Assembly: GCA_003508835.1 (NCBI GenBank)
Contig: PUFA01000062.1
Coordinates: 310,001-374,000 of the forward strand
DNA length: 64,000 nucleotides
Reading direction: 5' to 3'
Source of the DNA: Eonycteris spelaea
Lineage: Eukaryota > Chordata > Mammalia > Chiroptera > Pteropodidae
Shown here: positions 1 to 11,125 of the stretch, in pieces
Layout: the number at the start of each line of letters is the position of its first letter
Position numbering within the stretch: the stretch's first letter is position 1
Notes under the pieces: model-generated
What the model was told of the DNA's origin: nothing
The model's database searches: none
What the model saw: only the letters and a program-made list of their open reading frames with translations
Translations under genes and position numbers: made by a program

Positions 1-1590
1 CATATCTGTATCTCCTTTCGTTAATAGTGTGCCTAAGTAAAAGCACTGTGGTGGTTGAATTTAGCATGTCACGTACTTACAGGGAGAAAATGTGTTTAAC
101 AGGCGTATAGGCAATTTGGTTTTTTATTTGTCTTTGAACTAGTTTAAGTTTATAAGTTGACATCCCAGGTTGCACATTGATACATACATTTGTGTGTTGT
201 GCATTTTTGTGAATGTGAATCAGCTTCCTTGTTTTCATTCTACTCTGTGATACTGAAGAAAGGAAAATCCTAAGTCATCAGGACTAGGACCAAACTCATG
301 ACAATGGTTTTTTCACCAAGGTTAATATGACTTAGGATTTGATACATTTGGTAAACACTAGGCCTTCCCGGTAACTTTTTCAGTTGAAAGGATTGTCAGT
401 ATAGACCCCTCAGGTGAAACTGGATACACTGGTAAGATGTTTCTTTCAGTCTATTTTTTATGCACTCATCATAAGGTACCTTGAAACCCAGATATTAGAA
501 ATAGCCTTGCCAACAAATTGGAAAGCTAAAATAATATATAAATATCATAAGATGAGGTAAATTCTGTGACTAGGAATTATAAACAGTAAAGTGCCATGTT
601 AATTTATGTGATATTCAAGAAAAAATATAATATATAAATATAATATATAAATATAACCTTGCTCATATTTAAAAACATGTACCTAGCTAATATAATGAAC
701 ATTCTTTTATAATTGTGTGATATATATTTAGTCAACAGCACAAATTCGTTACTTAAAATTGTATTGTTGGGAATTAAAATCTCGTGCATTTTAATATTAA
801 CCTGGAAATTAAAGCTTGGATGATTATAACTTTTCTTTCAATTATAAAAATATTACCATTTTTTATTTATAGGAGAAAATCATGCAATAAATGAATAACT
901 TTACACTTGGGAACTAATTTTCTTTAACATTTTTATAGCATTTACACTATTACTCCTTTTATAATAGTTTGGGTCTGTAAAGATCCTCAAACTGTATTTT
1001 AATAAATGCATTATTAAAGAATCCAAGAATGTAGTAACATTAAATAACATGTAATATTTTATATAATTGTATAAGATTTAGTTTTAAAAAGTCAAAATTT
1101 TGTACAACAAATTAGAGAGAAAAACATTAAACAAAAGATTTTACTTTCTCCATTAAAAGTAAATTAAGACATTAGCAAACTATTATCTAAGCTACCCTCC
1201 TACTCAGCTCGATCCAGCTGCATCTGTGAGTCAAAACTATTTTCAACTGCTTTTAATTAACAGTTTTTGTGACTATCTCAGAGGATGCCAATTAAAGCGA
1301 ACATTAACTATCAGATTCTGTACTGCTTAAAAAGGAAATGTCCTAGGGATAACTCCAAATAGTGATAAAGAATTTCAATAGTAAAGGAAGGCAAAGATAG
1401 GTTATGTTTAAGTGAGAACTACTAAGTCAAAGACTTGGTGCTATAAAAAGATTCAGAAGAGATTAGGTGTATTTGTCTCCTGTGATTAATAAAAATTTGA
1501 AAATCACAATCTACCATCTCACAAGAAACAGTTTAAACTGTAGTAGTAAAGTGTGATGATCTGATTACTCTAATTTTTGAAGTATGACGT
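1..1590. other. AT-rich unique sequence, nothing recognised
   Basis: No open frame of substance and no repeat family that I recognise. Around 620-657 there is a short direct repeat of an AT-only unit of about 16 bp, copied roughly twice. The longest local frame, on the minus strand over that AT repeat, has the low-complexity composition expected by chance. Confidence 0.6.
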
Positions 1591-1594
1591 AGAT

Positions 1595-1740
1595 TTTAAA
1601 TATTTACCACCAGAGAGTGCAGGAGGTCCGGAGGAGAGGAGAGAGGTGGACAGGATAAAGGGGGTCACATATGTAAAAATATTTTTTTAACTTAAAAAAA
1701 TAAATTTAAAGTAGTTTTTTTAAAAAAATTACCAACTTGA
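1595..1740 (+). mobile_element. Possible L1 3' UTR purine-rich tail fragment
   Basis: A short G/A-rich block (about 1608-1665) is followed by an A-rich stretch. The G-rich run ending in a 'aaagggggtcac'-like segment resembles the polypurine part of an L1 3' UTR, similar in kind to the clearer chiropteran-type copy at 24480-24765. It is too short and diverged to be sure. Confidence 0.35.
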
Positions 1741-1883
1741 GAGCAAATGATATTTCCAAGATGTCACTTCTACCCCACATTACACAATAAATAATATAGT
1801 TAAAACATGTTCTGTAGTATGAAAAAATAAAAATCTGTGTTCTTATAAATTTCTGTCAGAAATTTACATCTGGTTATTCAAGG

Positions 1884-2225
1884 TTTTTTTTTTTTTTAAT
1901 TTTCACTTTAAAAAATATTTTTCAGAGCAGTTTTAGGTTCACAGCAAAATTGAGAGAAAGGCACGGAGAATTCCCACATATCTCGGGCCACACATGCATA
2001 GGTTCCCTGGGATCAACATCCCCCACCAGAATGGTACATTTGTTACAACTGATGAACCTCCACTGACACATTATCATCATCCAGAGTTCCCTGATTTACT
2101 TTATGCTTCACTCTTGGTGTTGTGTTCTACAGGTTTAGACTAAGGTATAATGACTTATAGCCATTATTATAGTACAATATTGAGTATTTTCACTGCCCTA
2201 AAAATTCACTGTGTTCTACCTAGTT
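1884..2225 (-). mobile_element. L1M-type LINE 3' end, reverse orientation
   Basis: A T-run at 1884-1898 (the poly-A tail read on the other strand) leads into sequence that matches my memory of old L1M 3' ends. Key stretches are 'ttaggttcacagcaaaatt', 'ggtacatttgttacaactga' and 'cactcttggtgttgt'. The same 3' end family recurs at 37885-38290. It is truncated and non-coding. Confidence 0.8.
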
Positions 2226-2464
2226 TGCCTAATCTTTGGGCAAATCAGGGAAAATGGAATGCTGGATTTTTTAAACATTAGAAGAAGCTGTGCCTAAAAT
2301 ATTGTCCTGAAGCAAAAGAATTATTACAAGAAGCCTGTCTCCAACTTAGAACAGTTTTTCTAGACATCAACTAGCAAGTTTAAAGGACAGTAGAATTCAT
2401 TTTATATAAAAACTATGAGTGGTGGTTAATTTTATTTAGTTTATAAAATTTACCCATTCATCTC

Positions 2465-2665
2465 ATATGTATGTGTATATATACAGGCATATGTGTATGT
2501 ATATATAAATATATATATATGTATACATGTGTATTATATGTCTACACATGCATTGTAGACAGTGTGCATATGTGTGTATGAGTGTATGTATTTGTGTACC
2601 CATGCATGTGTTTGTATATATCTACATGTGTTTGTGTATATGTGGATGCATGTGTATACACATGT
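2465..2665. repeat. Degenerate TG/TA purine-pyrimidine repeat
   Basis: About 200 bp of alternating TG, TA and TATG units, imperfect throughout. The open frame across it is low-complexity (C/M/I/Y rich) and not a gene. Alternating purine-pyrimidine DNA of this sort can adopt left-handed structure. Confidence 0.85.
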
Positions 2666-2699
2666 ATCTATACATTTATCTTCATTTTATATCTCCACC

Positions 2700-3510
2700 C
2701 CTCTCAAAATAAAGATTAAATCAGTTATAAAATTATAATATTAAAAAAAAAAAGATTTTCAAAAGTCCGAGTAGAAGTCTTTCTTGAGATCTAAAGGAGC
2801 CTAGTATGCTTTGGTTGAAAGCATTTTATATGTGCGTGTGTGTGTATTTTTAGGACATAAAAGTAACGTGCTAACAAGTAAATAAAGGAATCGATGTGTA
2901 GTAGCTGATCAATTATTGAACCATCCCAAAAGTAGCAATTAATAAAAATATTGAATAGATTTATTTTTCATTTTGTTTCGTGTTCTGTATGCCAATTTAA
3001 ATAGCCAATTAGTTTTCCCTCATTATTGAAAATCACACTGGTCAATGTATTTCCTCATATCCTTCAAATATTAACGATGCATGAATATCATGCTAAATAT
3101 TGGCTACAGAAAGACAACATGTTCCTAACATTTAAAGGTCATGTGCTTTACATATGGTCTCCTATGGTTCTTTTATTGTGCCTTACAAGGCATAAGCATG
3201 TGTCTTTATGTATTATTGTAATAGTTACGCATTTTTGTTCATTCTCATGTAATGCACGTAAAATTTCATTAATATTCCAGAGGCCTCCTAAATAAGCCTC
3301 CTAAAACTGTGCTAATAATAATATTCTCTAGATAGGGATATTTAAAATATAATGTAGAGAATATAACATATTGAAAATACAATATAAAAAGTAATGGTTC
3401 CATTTAGAGCATATATCGCTGATGGTTCTAATGGCTTAAACTTACATTAACAAATACTAATAAGAAAAAAATTTCAATTTATTTAAGCTATAACACAAAC
3501 AAAAGAACTT
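2700..3510. other. Unique AT-rich sequence, nothing recognised
   Basis: No family is recognised. An open frame of 89 codons at 3026-3295 has no motif I can name and no splice or promoter context. I regard it as a chance frame. Confidence 0.5.
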
Positions 3511-5445
3511 ACTAATTTCTCCCACTTACAGCCTCTGAAAACTGCCAATCTATTTTATATATCTAATAGCCACATGTATATTTCTCTTCATTTCTTTCAT
3601 TAATGTCTTAATGTCTTATATTTGTTTTCAATATATAGGTCTTCCACTTCTTTTGTTCAATTTATTTCTAGGTACATATATTAGATCCCACTGATAAAAT
3701 CGTATGGTATTTGTCTTTCTCTGACTTATTTTGCTTAGTATAATGCCTTCAGGGTCAATCCATGTTGCAGCATGTGGCAAGATTTCATTTTTTTATGGGT
3801 TAGTAATAATTTGTTATATATATGTTTATAGCACATCTTCATCCATTGATGGACACTTAGACTGTTTCTATATCTTGGCTATTGTAAATAGTGCTCAAAT
3901 GAACATGGGAGTGTGTGTATCTTTTCAGGTACATTCTATACATCTAATAGCCACATGTATATTTTTTTCTTCATTTCTCTCATTAATGTCTTAATGCCTT
4001 ATATTAGTTTTCAATATATAGGTCTTCTACTTCTTTTGTTAAATTCTTTTGATAATTCCACTTCTTTTGATAAATACCCAGATGTAGATTTGTTTGACCA
4101 TATGTAATTCTATTTTTAATTTTAGGGGAAACCTACATGCTGTTTTCTATAGGAGCTGTACCAATTTACATTGTTATGAGTAGCGCATATGGGTTCTTTT
4201 TCTCCCATTCTTGCCAACATTTGTCACTTCTAGTCATTTTGGTAATTGCCATTCTAACAAGTGTGAGGTGATACCTCATTATGGTTTTGATTTATGTTTC
4301 TTTGATGATTAATGATGTACAGCATCTTTTCATGTATCCATTGGCCATCTGTATGTCATTTTGGAAAAAAAAATATCTAATCATATCTTCTGACCATTTT
4401 TAATCAAATGGTTTGTTTAGTATTGAGTTATGTGAGTTCTTTATATATTTTGGATATTAGCCTCTTTTTAGTTATGCTCACAAATATTTTCTCCTGTCTC
4501 ATAGGTTGCCTTTTTATTTTGTCGATGATGCCCTTTGCCATGCAGAAGCTTTTTAGTTTGATGTATTCTCACTGCTTTCTTTTTGTTGCTTTTGCTTTTG
4601 GTGTCAGATTCAAAAAATTGCTAAGACCTATGTCAAGAGCTTACCATGTTTTCTTCTAGGAGTTTTATGGATTTGGGTCTTACATTCAACTATTTAAACC
4701 ATTTCTAGTTAATTTTTGATGTAAGTTAGTTGTCCAGTTCCATTCTTTTGCATGTGGCTGTTCAAGTGTCCCAACAACATTTATTGATGAGACTGTCTTT
4801 TCCCCATTTTGTATTTTTAGCTTCTTTGTCATAAATTATTTGTAAGTTTGTGAGTTGATTTCAGGGAACTGTATTCTACTGGATCTATGTGTCTGTTCTC
4901 ATGCCAATACCATACTGTTTTGATTACTATAGATTTGTAACATAGTTTGAAATCAGGGTGTGATGTCTCCAGCTTTGTTCTTCTCTGTCAAGATTGTTTC
5001 GGCTATTTTGGGATCTTTTATGATTTCATTAAGTTTTATGATTTTCTATTTCTGGGAAAAATGCCATTGGAATTTTGATAGAGATTTCACTGATTCTGCA
5101 GATTGCTTTGGGTAGTATTAACATTTTAACAATATTAATTATTCCAATTCATGAGCATGAAATATCTATTTGCATCTATTTCATTTCTTTCATTAATGTC
5201 TTATAGTTTTCAATATATAGGTTTTCCACCTACTTGGCTAAATTTATTCCTAGATATGTTTTTCTTTTTGGTGCAATGTGATTGCTTTTTAAATTTTTCT
5301 TTCTGTTGGTTCATTATAAGTATATAGAAACAGCATAATTTTGTGTATTGATTTTGTATCTGAAACATTACTGAATTAATCTATTCTAACAGGTTTTTTT
5401 TTATTATTTTGTGGAATCTTTAGGGTTTTCTATATATAATATAAT

Positions 5446-5457
5446 GTCATTAGCAAA
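5446..5457 (-). pseudogene. L1 ORF2 reverse-transcriptase active-site motif, mutated (FAND)
   Basis: On the minus strand these four codons read Phe-Ala-Asn-Asp, within L-F-A-N-D-I-I-L-Y. The L1 RT active site is Phe-Ala-Asp-Asp, so the first catalytic aspartate has become asparagine. The surrounding frame is also broken. This is direct evidence, apart from stops, that the copy cannot make an active RT. Confidence 0.8.
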
Positions 5458-7112
5458 TAGTGACAATTTTACTTCTTCCCTTCCACTTTGGATGCCTTTC
5501 ATACATTGTTTTGACTGCTCTGGCTAGGACTTCCAATATTATGTTTAATAAAATTGGCAAGAGTGGGCACCCTTGTCTTGTTCATTATTGTCAAGGAAAA
5601 GTTTTCAGCTTTTCACCATTGAGTATGATGTTAGCTTTAGGTTGTTGTATATAGCCTTTATTATGTCGAAGTACATTTCCACTATACCTTCTTAGTTGAG
5701 AGCTTTTATTATAAATAGATGTTGAATTTTGTCAAATGCTTTTTATGCATCTGAGATGATCATGATTTTGATCCTTAATTTTGTTAATGTCATGTATTAC
5801 ATTGACTGATATGTGGATTTAAGCAATCCTTGTATCCCTTAAATAAATCTCACTTGATCATGGTGTATGATCCTTTTTAATGTGCTGTTCAATTTGGTCT
5901 CCTAAGATTTTGTTGGATATTTTGGGGCCATGTTCATCAAAGATATTGGCCTGCAATTGTCTTGTGGAATACTTGTCTGGTTTTGGTATTAGAGTAATGT
6001 TGGCCTCATAAAATGATTGGAAGAATTTCTTTCTCTTCTGTTTTTTGGAAGAATTTAAGAGAAATTAGTATTGATTATTTAAATATCTGATAGAATTCAC
6101 TGGTGAAATCATCTGGTCCTAGATTTTTGTCATCGAGAGGTTTTTGATTCCTAATTCAATCTCCTAATTAGTAATTGGTCTGGTTGTAACTTCTATTTTA
6201 TCACAGTTTAGTTTCAGTAGGTTGTATGTTTTGGGGATTCATCCATTTCTTCCTGATTGTCCAATTTGTTAGCGTATACCCATTCTTAGTAGTCTCTTTT
6301 GATTCTTTATATTCCTGTGGTATCAGTTTTATCATCTCTTTTTGGATTTTACTTGAGTGCTCTCTTTTTTTGTTGGTGAGACTACCTAAAGTTGGTCAAT
6401 TTTATCTTTTCAAAGAATCAGCTCTTAGTTTTATCAATCTCTTCTATTGTTTTTTTAGTCTCTAATTCATTTGTTTCTTCTCTCTAATCTTTATTTCCTT
6501 CTATCTGCCAACTTTGGGTTTTGTTTTCTATTTCTTTGAGTTGTAAACTTGTTTTCTTGAGACTTTTCTTGTTTCTTGAAGTAGGCATTATTGCTATAAA
6601 ATTCCCTCTTAAAACTGTTTTTGTTGCAGCTCATAAATTTTGTTTTGCATTGCCAATTTCATTTGTCTTAAGGTACTTTTCAATTGTCCTTTTGATTTCT
6701 TGTTTGATCCATTGGTCGTTCAGTAGCATGTTATTTAATGTACATATGTTTGGATTTTCCAATTTTCTTCATGTAATCAATTTCAAATTCCATACCATTG
6801 TGGTCAAAAAAAGATACTTGATGTAATTTCAGTCCTCTTAAGTTTAATAACACTTGTTTTGCAGCCTAACATGATCTCTCTTGGAAAAGGTTTCATAGGC
6901 ACTTGAGAATAGATATCATGTTGCTTTTCAATGAATGTTCTATAAATATCTGTTAATTCTATTCAATATAACATGTTCTTTGCCCTAATTCTCCCTTATA
7001 TTTTTCTTTCTGGATAACCTATCCATTGATGTAAGTGGGGTACTAAAGTTCTCTATTAACTATATTGCTGTCTATTTCTCCTTTTAGATATGTTAATATT
7101 TGCTTCATACAT

Positions 7113-7391
7113 TTAGGTGTTCCTTTGTTGGGCACATAAATATTTATAAATATTATATCTTGTTGGATTGACCCTTTTGTCATTATGTATTACTCTTCTT
7201 TGTCTCTTGTAAATCTTTGTTTTATAGTCTATTTTGTCTAGTATCACTACTCCACCTTTCTTTTGGTTTCTATTTGCATGGAATATCTTTTTCCATCTCT
7301 TCAGTTTCAGTCTGTGTGTGTTCTTGCATCTAAGGTGAGTCTCTTGTAGGCAGTGTATAGTTGGGCCTTGTTGTTTTATTCGTTCAGTCAT
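7113..7391 (-). pseudogene. L1 ORF2 endonuclease-domain remnant
   Basis: A 92-codon surviving frame inside the L1. Its residues resemble the apurinic/apyrimidinic-like endonuclease of L1 ORF2: an LQETHL motif near residues 15-20, holding the glutamate that is catalytic in the family, then a W-K-K-I-F-H-A-N segment and NQKKGGVVIL near residues 42-51. Both flanks are disrupted by stops and frameshifts, so it is a fragment of a roughly 1,275-residue protein. The start methionine is incidental. It lies upstream of the RT region at 5000-6500, as expected in a minus-strand L1. Confidence 0.9.
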
Positions 7392-8949
7392 TCTAAATCA
7401 TTTGATTGGAAAATTTAGTCCATTTATATTTAGTAGTTATTTATAAGTATGTACTTGTTGCCATTAGTAATTTTCTGGCTGTTTTTATAGTCTTCTCTCT
7501 GTTCCTTTCTTCTTATCTTGCTCTTGTTGTTTCATGACTTTCTATAGTAGTATGCTTATATTTCTTTCACTTTATGTTTTTGTGTATTTACTATAGGTTT
7601 TTGCTTTTTGGTTACCTTGAGGCTTACCTCTAACAACTTATATCTAGAATAGTATATTTTTAGTTGATAACAACTTAAATTTTACCCATTTTAAAGCCCA
7701 ACATTATTATCACCCCCAACATTTTATGTTCCATGTCACATCTTTTTATATTGTGTCTCTCTTAAATTGTTGCAGTCATATTTATTTTAAATACTATTGT
7801 CCTTTAACCTTTGTAATAATTTTATAAGTGATGAATCTACTACCTTTACCTTTTCCAGTGAGGGTTTTTTTTTCAATGTTTTCTTGTGTTATTTAGAACA
7901 CTTTCTTCTCAGCTTAAATAAGCCCCTCTAACATTTATTTTTATTTATTTCTTTAGTCCCTCTAACATTTTCTTATGAGACCATTTTAGGAGTTTTAAGA
8001 CCATTTTAGTGAAAAGAGTAATGAACTCCTTTAACTTTTGCTTGTCTAGAAAACTTTATCCCTCTTTAAATTCTGAATGATAACTTTTCCAGGTAGAGTA
8101 TTCTTGATAGGAAGTTATTTTTTTCCTATCAGTACTTTGAATATTCATGCCACTGCATTCTGGTCTGCAAAGCTTCTACTGAAAAATATGCCGATTGTCT
8201 TACGGGGGTTCCATTGTATGTAATAAGATGTTTTACTCTTGCTGATTTTAATATGGTCTCGTTCCTTGTGTTTAAATTTGACATTTTAATTAAAATGATT
8301 CTTGGCATAGGTCTCCTTGGGTTCCTTTTACTTGGACTTCCTGGGCTTCTGCGTCTTGATGTCTGTTTCCTTCTCCAGGTTAGGGAGGTTTTAAGCCATT
8401 ATTTCTTCAAAATTTCTTTGCTCCTTTCTCTCTCTCTTCTGGGAACTCTATGATGTGCATGTTAGCTTGTCTGATGTTGTCCTATTACTCCTTTAAGCTG
8501 ACTTCACTTTAAATTGTTTTTCTTTGCACTGCTCTGATTGGGTGAGTTCCACTGCCTTATCTTTGCATTAACTGATCCTTTCTTCTGCTTCATCCAGTGT
8601 GCTGTTAAATGCCTATAGTATATTTTAAAGTTCAATTGTTATATTTTTAGCTCTGTGGCTTCTATTTGATACTTTCTTATGTTTTCTATTTCTTTGTGCA
8701 ATTTCATTGCCTTCATCCATTCTTTCTCAGCATCCCCAGCATCCTTATGACTATTACTTTGGATTCTTTATCAAGGAAATTTATCTCCATTTCATTGAGG
8801 TTTTTCAATGAGATTTTATCTTATTCTTCATTTGTTAACATATTCCTGTTTCTTCATTGACTGCACTTTGTATTGGTTTCTATACAGTAGATTAATTTTT
8901 TTTCCCAGTCTAATAGGAGTAGCCTTGCATAGAAGAATCTTGTCATTCA

Positions 8950-10430
8950 ACCCTACTTCAGCCTTTGTCTGTCTTTCAAACCTTTGTGCTTGTCCAAATA
9001 GCCTATCATATTTTTAGTAGTTGAAGATGTGCCAAGACCTGCCAGTGCCCAAAAGGCAGAGGATTTCAGCAGTTAGATTCAGGCTGATTGGAAGCCAGAC
9101 CTGTAGGCATCAGCTTTTAAAAGTATGTAAATATAGTCCTCTAAGATCACAAGCTTAAGCCCAGCTTGCTACCAGAACCTGGTGATCTAGAGGTGTCCCT
9201 TTAGTGGCAGCCATAGAAATGTGGGCTCCAGATGACTGTGTAAGCTCTCTTCTGAGTGATACTGGTTACCTGGAGCAGGGCAGAGGGAGACTGTCAGGAT
9301 GGCATCCACAGCCTAAGTTCCTTGAGAGCAGCTTCAAGGGCCACTAAATGTGTGCCAAAGCTGAAGCTTTCCCATCAGGCCAAAGTTCCAGCACAAGCAG
9401 AGGCCTCCTCACAGAAGGATGGGGCGGGGAGTGCCTCCGTCCACTGTCTGTGCAGTGCCCTTGGGGTGGTTTCCTGCCAGAAACTATCTTTCCAATTGTC
9501 ATAGTCCCATGGGACTCAGGAATGCAAGGCTTCCTGACCACCAAAGCCAGGCAATTAAGGGGTACCTCCTGGGTGGCAGCTGCAAAAACTGGAGCACTAG
9601 ATATACATATCAGGCATCAGACATGTATCAAACTTCCATCAAAGAGACACTGGCCCTCTGGAGCATGACAGAGGTTGAGTGCAATAAAGTGAGTATGAAG
9701 ACAGCACCTGCCTTTTCAAGGTTACCGGAAAGGATTACAGTCAGCCAAATATGTGTGTTTAAATAGAAGCCTGTCCCTCAGGTCGTGGTCATGATTCTAA
9801 GCTAATAGGCCTCCTTGATAAAAAGATGGAGCTCCTGGTTTTGTTCCTTCTTGCTGTGCCCCGAATGTGGTAGCTGTTTAAGAGCTCTTTCTCAGTTATT
9901 GTCTTGTGAGACCCCATGGGTGGAGGCCCCACTCGCCACCAGAGCCAGGCAATGTAGAGGTGTCCCCTGGCAGCAATAGGAAAAATTGGGATACCTGACA
10001 GGGGCCTGAGTTCTCTTCTGGGAAACATTAGCATCTGTTAAGTCCAGGAATGCAAGCTCCCTTGGCCTACTGAGCCAGGCGACCACGAGGCATCCCCTGT
10101 AGCACAGCCATAAAATTTGGGGCGATGGGCATGTGGAAAAGCTCCCTTCTGGGAGATACTGGTGCTCTGGAGCACGTCAACAGGAGAGTGCAAAGATGGT
10201 GTTTGCCAATTTCTGTTTCTACAAGTGTTGCAGCAGGTTCTGCATAAGTGTTAAATTAGATGCCTGCCCCTCAGGCAGTGCTTTAATATAAGCAGGTTAG
10301 CATCCTTCACTTTAAGTCTGGGCACCATTGGCTGCCTCTGAGCTGAGTCCTAGGGCAGTGAGGCCAAGAGTGCAAGCCCTTCAAGAGCAGTGTCTCAGAT
10401 CACTAATCTTGTGGGTCTTGGTTTGCAAAT
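8950..10430 (-). repeat. L1 5' UTR with degenerate repeated modules
   Basis: GC is clearly higher than in the surroundings. A module with a 'ccaggc' start, an 'aggtgtcccct'-like core and a 'ggcagc' segment occurs near 9172-9230, 9541-9600, 9937-9995 and 10065-10130. A 'ctcttctgggagatactgg'-like tail follows several copies. Short open frames here are on both strands and are not genes. In intact L1 the 5' UTR carries the internal promoter; here it is diverged. Confidence 0.75.
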
Positions 10431-10819
10431 TTAGATTTTATTTAGAACAGTGAGTTGCCACATGAGCTGAAGTAAGGGATGTTTTCTAGGATTTTATTAT
10501 TTTATCATTCACCGTCATTTAGCGATTCAAATTAATTTTATTTATTCATGATAAGATTAAATGAAATGTTTCAGGTTAATTATTTTTAAAGATATTTAGA
10601 AATGTTTTCCTAATGGTAATCAAATCTTTTGTTGTTATTAAAAGATGTATTCTTAACAGAATATAACATTGATTTAACCATGCAAATAATTAGATTTGAG
10701 GATAAAATAAATTTTCTTTACTCGATTTTTATAATTATATATTTTATCACATTTATATTAGAGATGATATTCTGTTTTTAAATTTAACTCTATATTCCCA
10801 AATTAATGTGTTTGTATAT
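10431..10819. other. AT-rich sequence, nothing recognised
   Basis: Flank of the L1 5' end. No coding frame and no family recognised. Confidence 0.5.
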
Positions 10820-11125
10820 CTTTCTTTTTAGTTAAAAACAACTTCAATCCTACAGATTGTTACAACAATTATAAAAGTAACTTTTTCTTTTCCTAAACCA
10901 TTGGAGAATTAGTTGCTAAAAAAATGGCTAATATTAAAAAAAAAAAATAACATTGATAGAGTACTACTATCCAATACTGAAACCTCATCAAGTTTTGCTC
11001 ATTGTCCCAGTAAAGTCCTTTAGGAAAAAAGTATCCTATCAAAGATAGCATGTTGCATTTATTTTTCATGTCTCATTAGTCTCTCATATTACTCAAAAAA
11101 ATTAGTATGTCTCCTTAGGTACACA
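10820..11125 (-). mobile_element. L1M/L1ME 3' UTR fragment, reverse orientation
   Basis: The order of short blocks matches my memory of old L1M 3' UTR sequence read in reverse: 'attgatagagtactactatc', 'cattgtcccagtaaagtcct' and 'catgtctcattagtctc'. It is heavily diverged and carries an A-run in the middle. Confidence 0.7.

Larger units (their letters stand above)
3515..10430 (-). mobile_element. Nearly full-length ancient L1 retrotransposon (L1M type), inactive
   Basis: About 6.9 kb reads on the minus strand in L1 order. From low to high coordinate: 3' UTR (3515-4100), ORF2 C-terminal, reverse transcriptase and endonuclease regions (4100-7400), ORF1 region (about 7450-8900), and a GC-richer 5' UTR (about 8950-10430). 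Recognition rests on long stretches matching my memory of L1 ORF2, such as the segments around 4480-4560, 5520-5580 and 7260-7340. No complete ORF survives; the longest piece is 92 codons of endonuclease. The RT catalytic motif FADD reads FAND at 5446-5457, so the copy is dead even apart from its many stops. L1 normally encodes an RNA-binding ORF1 protein and an EN/RT ORF2 protein for target-primed reverse transcription. The 3' portion holds two inserted ORF2-derived segments (see findings). Subfamily is not resolved. Confidence 0.93.

Noticed and set aside
4408..6826. Series of hydrophobic plus-strand frames resembling membrane proteins
   Set aside because: They are the antisense strand of L1 ORF2; antisense of A-rich L1 coding sequence reads as Phe/Leu/Ser/Ile-rich peptide.
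9256..10086. Cluster of overlapping frames up to 115 codons on both strands, GC-richer
   Set aside because: They lie in the L1 5' UTR, overlap on opposite strands and have no homologous protein that I recognise; higher GC simply lowers stop frequency.
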